Notes under the pieces: generated by a model | Databases searched by the model: none | The model's input: only the letters and a program-made list of their open reading frames with translations | What the model was told of the DNA's origin: nothing | Translations under genes and position numbers: made by a program | In this document: positions 63,239 to 64,000 of the stretch, piece after piece | Position numbering within the stretch: the stretch's first letter is position 1 | Layout of the letters: each line of letters starts with the position of its first letter | Origin: Hydractinia symbiolongicarpus | Lineage: Eukaryota > Cnidaria > Hydrozoa > Anthoathecata > Hydractiniidae | Reading direction: 5' to 3' | Assembly: GCF_029227915.1 (NCBI RefSeq) | Contig: NC_079887.1 | Coordinates: 4,588,001 to 4,652,000, forward strand | DNA: 64,000 nucleotides

Positions 63239-64000
63239 AAACGCATGAGACTTGTATTTTTCAAAAATGTTTTCATTTTTGATGAGACGCTGAATAAAAG
63301 AAGTTTAATCGCCGGCAAACGAAAACCCGCCATTTCCCGTAAACGCCGGACTTGGCCCGTATAGTCAAAAGTATACAAAGAAAGTACCCAGGGAGTAAAC
63401 TCATTTCCCGAACGATTTTTTAAATTATTTTTCACCACTAAAACGCAGGAGACTTGTAGTTTTCAGAAACGTTTTCATTTTTGATGAAACGCTGAATAAA
63501 AGAAGTTTAATCGCCGGCAAATAAAAACCCGCGATTTCCCGTAAATCCCGGACTCGGCCCGTATAGTCAAAAGTATACAAAGAAAGTACCCAGGGAGTAA
63601 ACTCATTTCCCGAACGATTTTTTAAATCATCTTTTCACCAATAAAACGCATGAGACTTGTATTTTTCAAAAATGTTTTCATTTTTGATGAGACGCTGAAT
63701 AAAAGAAGTTTAATCGCCGGCATTTCCCGTAAACGCCGGACTTGGCCCGTATAGTCAAAAGTATACAAAGAAAGTACCCAGGGAGTAAACTCATTTCCCG
63801 AACGATTTTTTAAATTATTTTTCACCACTAAAACGCAGGAGACTTGTAGTTTTCAGAAACGTTTTCATTTTTGATGAAACGCTGAATAAAAGAAGTTTAA
63901 TCGCCGGCAAATAAAAACCCGCGATTTCCCGTAAATCCCGGACTCGGCCCGTATAGTCAAAAGTATACAAAGAAAGTACCCAGGGAGTAAACTCATTTCC
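63203..64000. repeat. Tandem 2-monomer pair at the right end (405 then 390 bp offset)
   Basis: 63203-63607 repeats from 63608 to the window end. Marks shared by both are the changed GACTTGTATTTTTC and AAACGCCGGACTTGG. The offset falls from 405 to 390 bp because of the deletion in the second copy's first monomer. Confidence 0.85.
63711..63897. repeat. Shortened monomer (187 bp) with 15 bp deletion
   Basis: TAATCGCCGG at 63711-63720 is followed directly by CATTTCCCG. The intact relative at 63306 has 15 more bases (AAACGAAAACCCGCC or an equivalent phase) here. The first of the four phased CCCG boxes is lost. The deletion is a multiple of three, so the minus-strand frame is only shortened by five codons. 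Confidence 0.9.

Larger units (their letters stand above)
1..64000. repeat. Satellite DNA array, ~202-203 bp monomer, ~316 copies
   Basis: The words TAATCGCCGGCAAA (or TAAGCGCCGG), CCCGTATAGT, AAAGTAC, GAACGATTTTTTAAAT and GACGCTGAATAAAAG recur every 202-203 bp from one end of the window to the other. Unit starts at 1, 203, 406 and 609 give lengths of 202, 203 and 203. The last start is 63898. All copies are direct, with no inversion and no foreign insert. Monomers differ mostly by substitutions, T-tract length and rare small deletions. Large blocks repeat as higher-order units. The family is not one I recognise. Centromeric or pericentromeric location is an inference from array size and HOR structure. 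The array has no flank in this window, so its full extent is unknown. Confidence 0.98.

Noticed and set aside
1-64000. More than 100 minus-strand reading frames of 61-116 codons, and two short plus-strand ones, as genes
   Set aside because: They are one frame of the satellite repeated. They shift with each 202 or 203 bp unit, contain no known domain, and are broken by indels in many sister monomers.
1-64000. CRISPR array or bacterial repeat locus
   Set aside because: Units are 202-203 bp and contiguous, with no unique spacers, no leader and no cas genes.
1-64000. Transposon or LTR origin of the array
   Set aside because: I see no terminal inverted repeats, target-site duplications, polymerase or integrase frames, primer-binding site or poly-A tails in any unit.
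1-64000. Telomeric repeat, rDNA or tRNA arrays
   Set aside because: No TTAGGG- or TTTAGGG-like runs, no rRNA core words and no cloverleaf with TTC-loop and anticodon arms were found in the monomer.
1-64000. Naming a species or a known satellite family
   Set aside because: I do not recognise the monomer, and sequence alone does not identify the host. Any name would be a guess.

Overview
The whole 64 kb window is one uninterrupted array of a tandemly repeated satellite DNA. The repeat unit is 202-203 bp. I can follow about 316 head-to-tail copies from base 1 to base 64000, all in the same orientation. I see no protein-coding gene, RNA gene, transposon, CRISPR array or unique-sequence gap. The array runs off both ends of the window. 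A homogeneous satellite of this length, organised in higher-order repeats (HORs), points to a eukaryotic chromosome, most plausibly centromeric or pericentromeric heterochromatin. I do not recognise the satellite and cannot name the species. The unit is about 38% GC and keeps more CpG than its base composition predicts.

Each monomer has the same internal layout. At offsets ~1-60 there is a GC-rich head containing four CCCG tetramers spaced 10, 9 and 11 bp apart. At ~60-110 lies a middle with GTATAC, GTACCC and TTTCCCGAACGA motifs. At ~110-130 there is a T-tract, whose length helps make the 202/203 bp difference. The tail is A/T-rich and usually contains a short inverted repeat around a TTTT loop. 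Monomers fall into recognisable subfamilies (called A to H here). A has AAATAAAAACCC, CAGGAGAC and GATGAAACG. B has GTCGAATG, CCTGTGAG and CATAAGAC. C has GTTGAATG, TATATAAAG and GAGCCTTG. D has CCTGTGATATCCC and TAGTGTTTAA. E has GCGACTTCCC, ACAAACAAAG and CATCTTTGATG. F has GGAAGTACTCAGGCAG and TCTCTACTAAAG. G has GATGGGACG, CGCTGGC and CTCAATTCC. H has CGCCATTTCCCGTAAACCCC.

Layout from left to right. 1-8970 holds two tandem copies of a ~22-monomer unit (period 4454 bp), rich in B and C. 9075-17395 holds two copies of a ~17-mer (3445 bp), the second enlarged by a tandem 7-mer (1419 bp). 17396-20220 is transitional. 20220-23057 is a 7-mer pair (1419 bp). 22360-28875 is a 13-mer pair enlarged by a 6-mer duplication (1216 bp). 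27757-36150 is a 21-mer pair (4257 bp), each copy carrying a 7-mer pair (1420 bp). 36035-38058 is a 5-mer pair (1012 bp). 38060-45140 is a 16-monomer duplication (4158 bp offset) with an internal 1370 bp repeat carrying a shortened monomer. 47190-50400 is a displaced copy of the 34.6-38.6 kb region. 49890-54330 holds 13-mer and 3-mer duplications (2630 and 607 bp). 54060-63240 holds 8-mer, 7-mer and 6-mer duplications. 63203-64000 is a 2-mer pair with a 15 bp deletion. B and C dominate the left end. F and G are almost confined to the right 28 kb, with one early island at 12-12.5 kb that recurs at 16.8-17.3 kb.

The many 61-116 codon reading frames on the minus strand are one frame of the satellite read again and again. 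I treat them as non-genic. The most interesting signals are the nested duplication history with a recurrent ~1420 bp (7-monomer) module, the clustering of repeat junctions at a short dyad, subfamily-specific hairpins, helically phased CCCG boxes and CpG retention. Block boundaries below were read by eye and are usually good to tens of bases, because copies are nearly identical.
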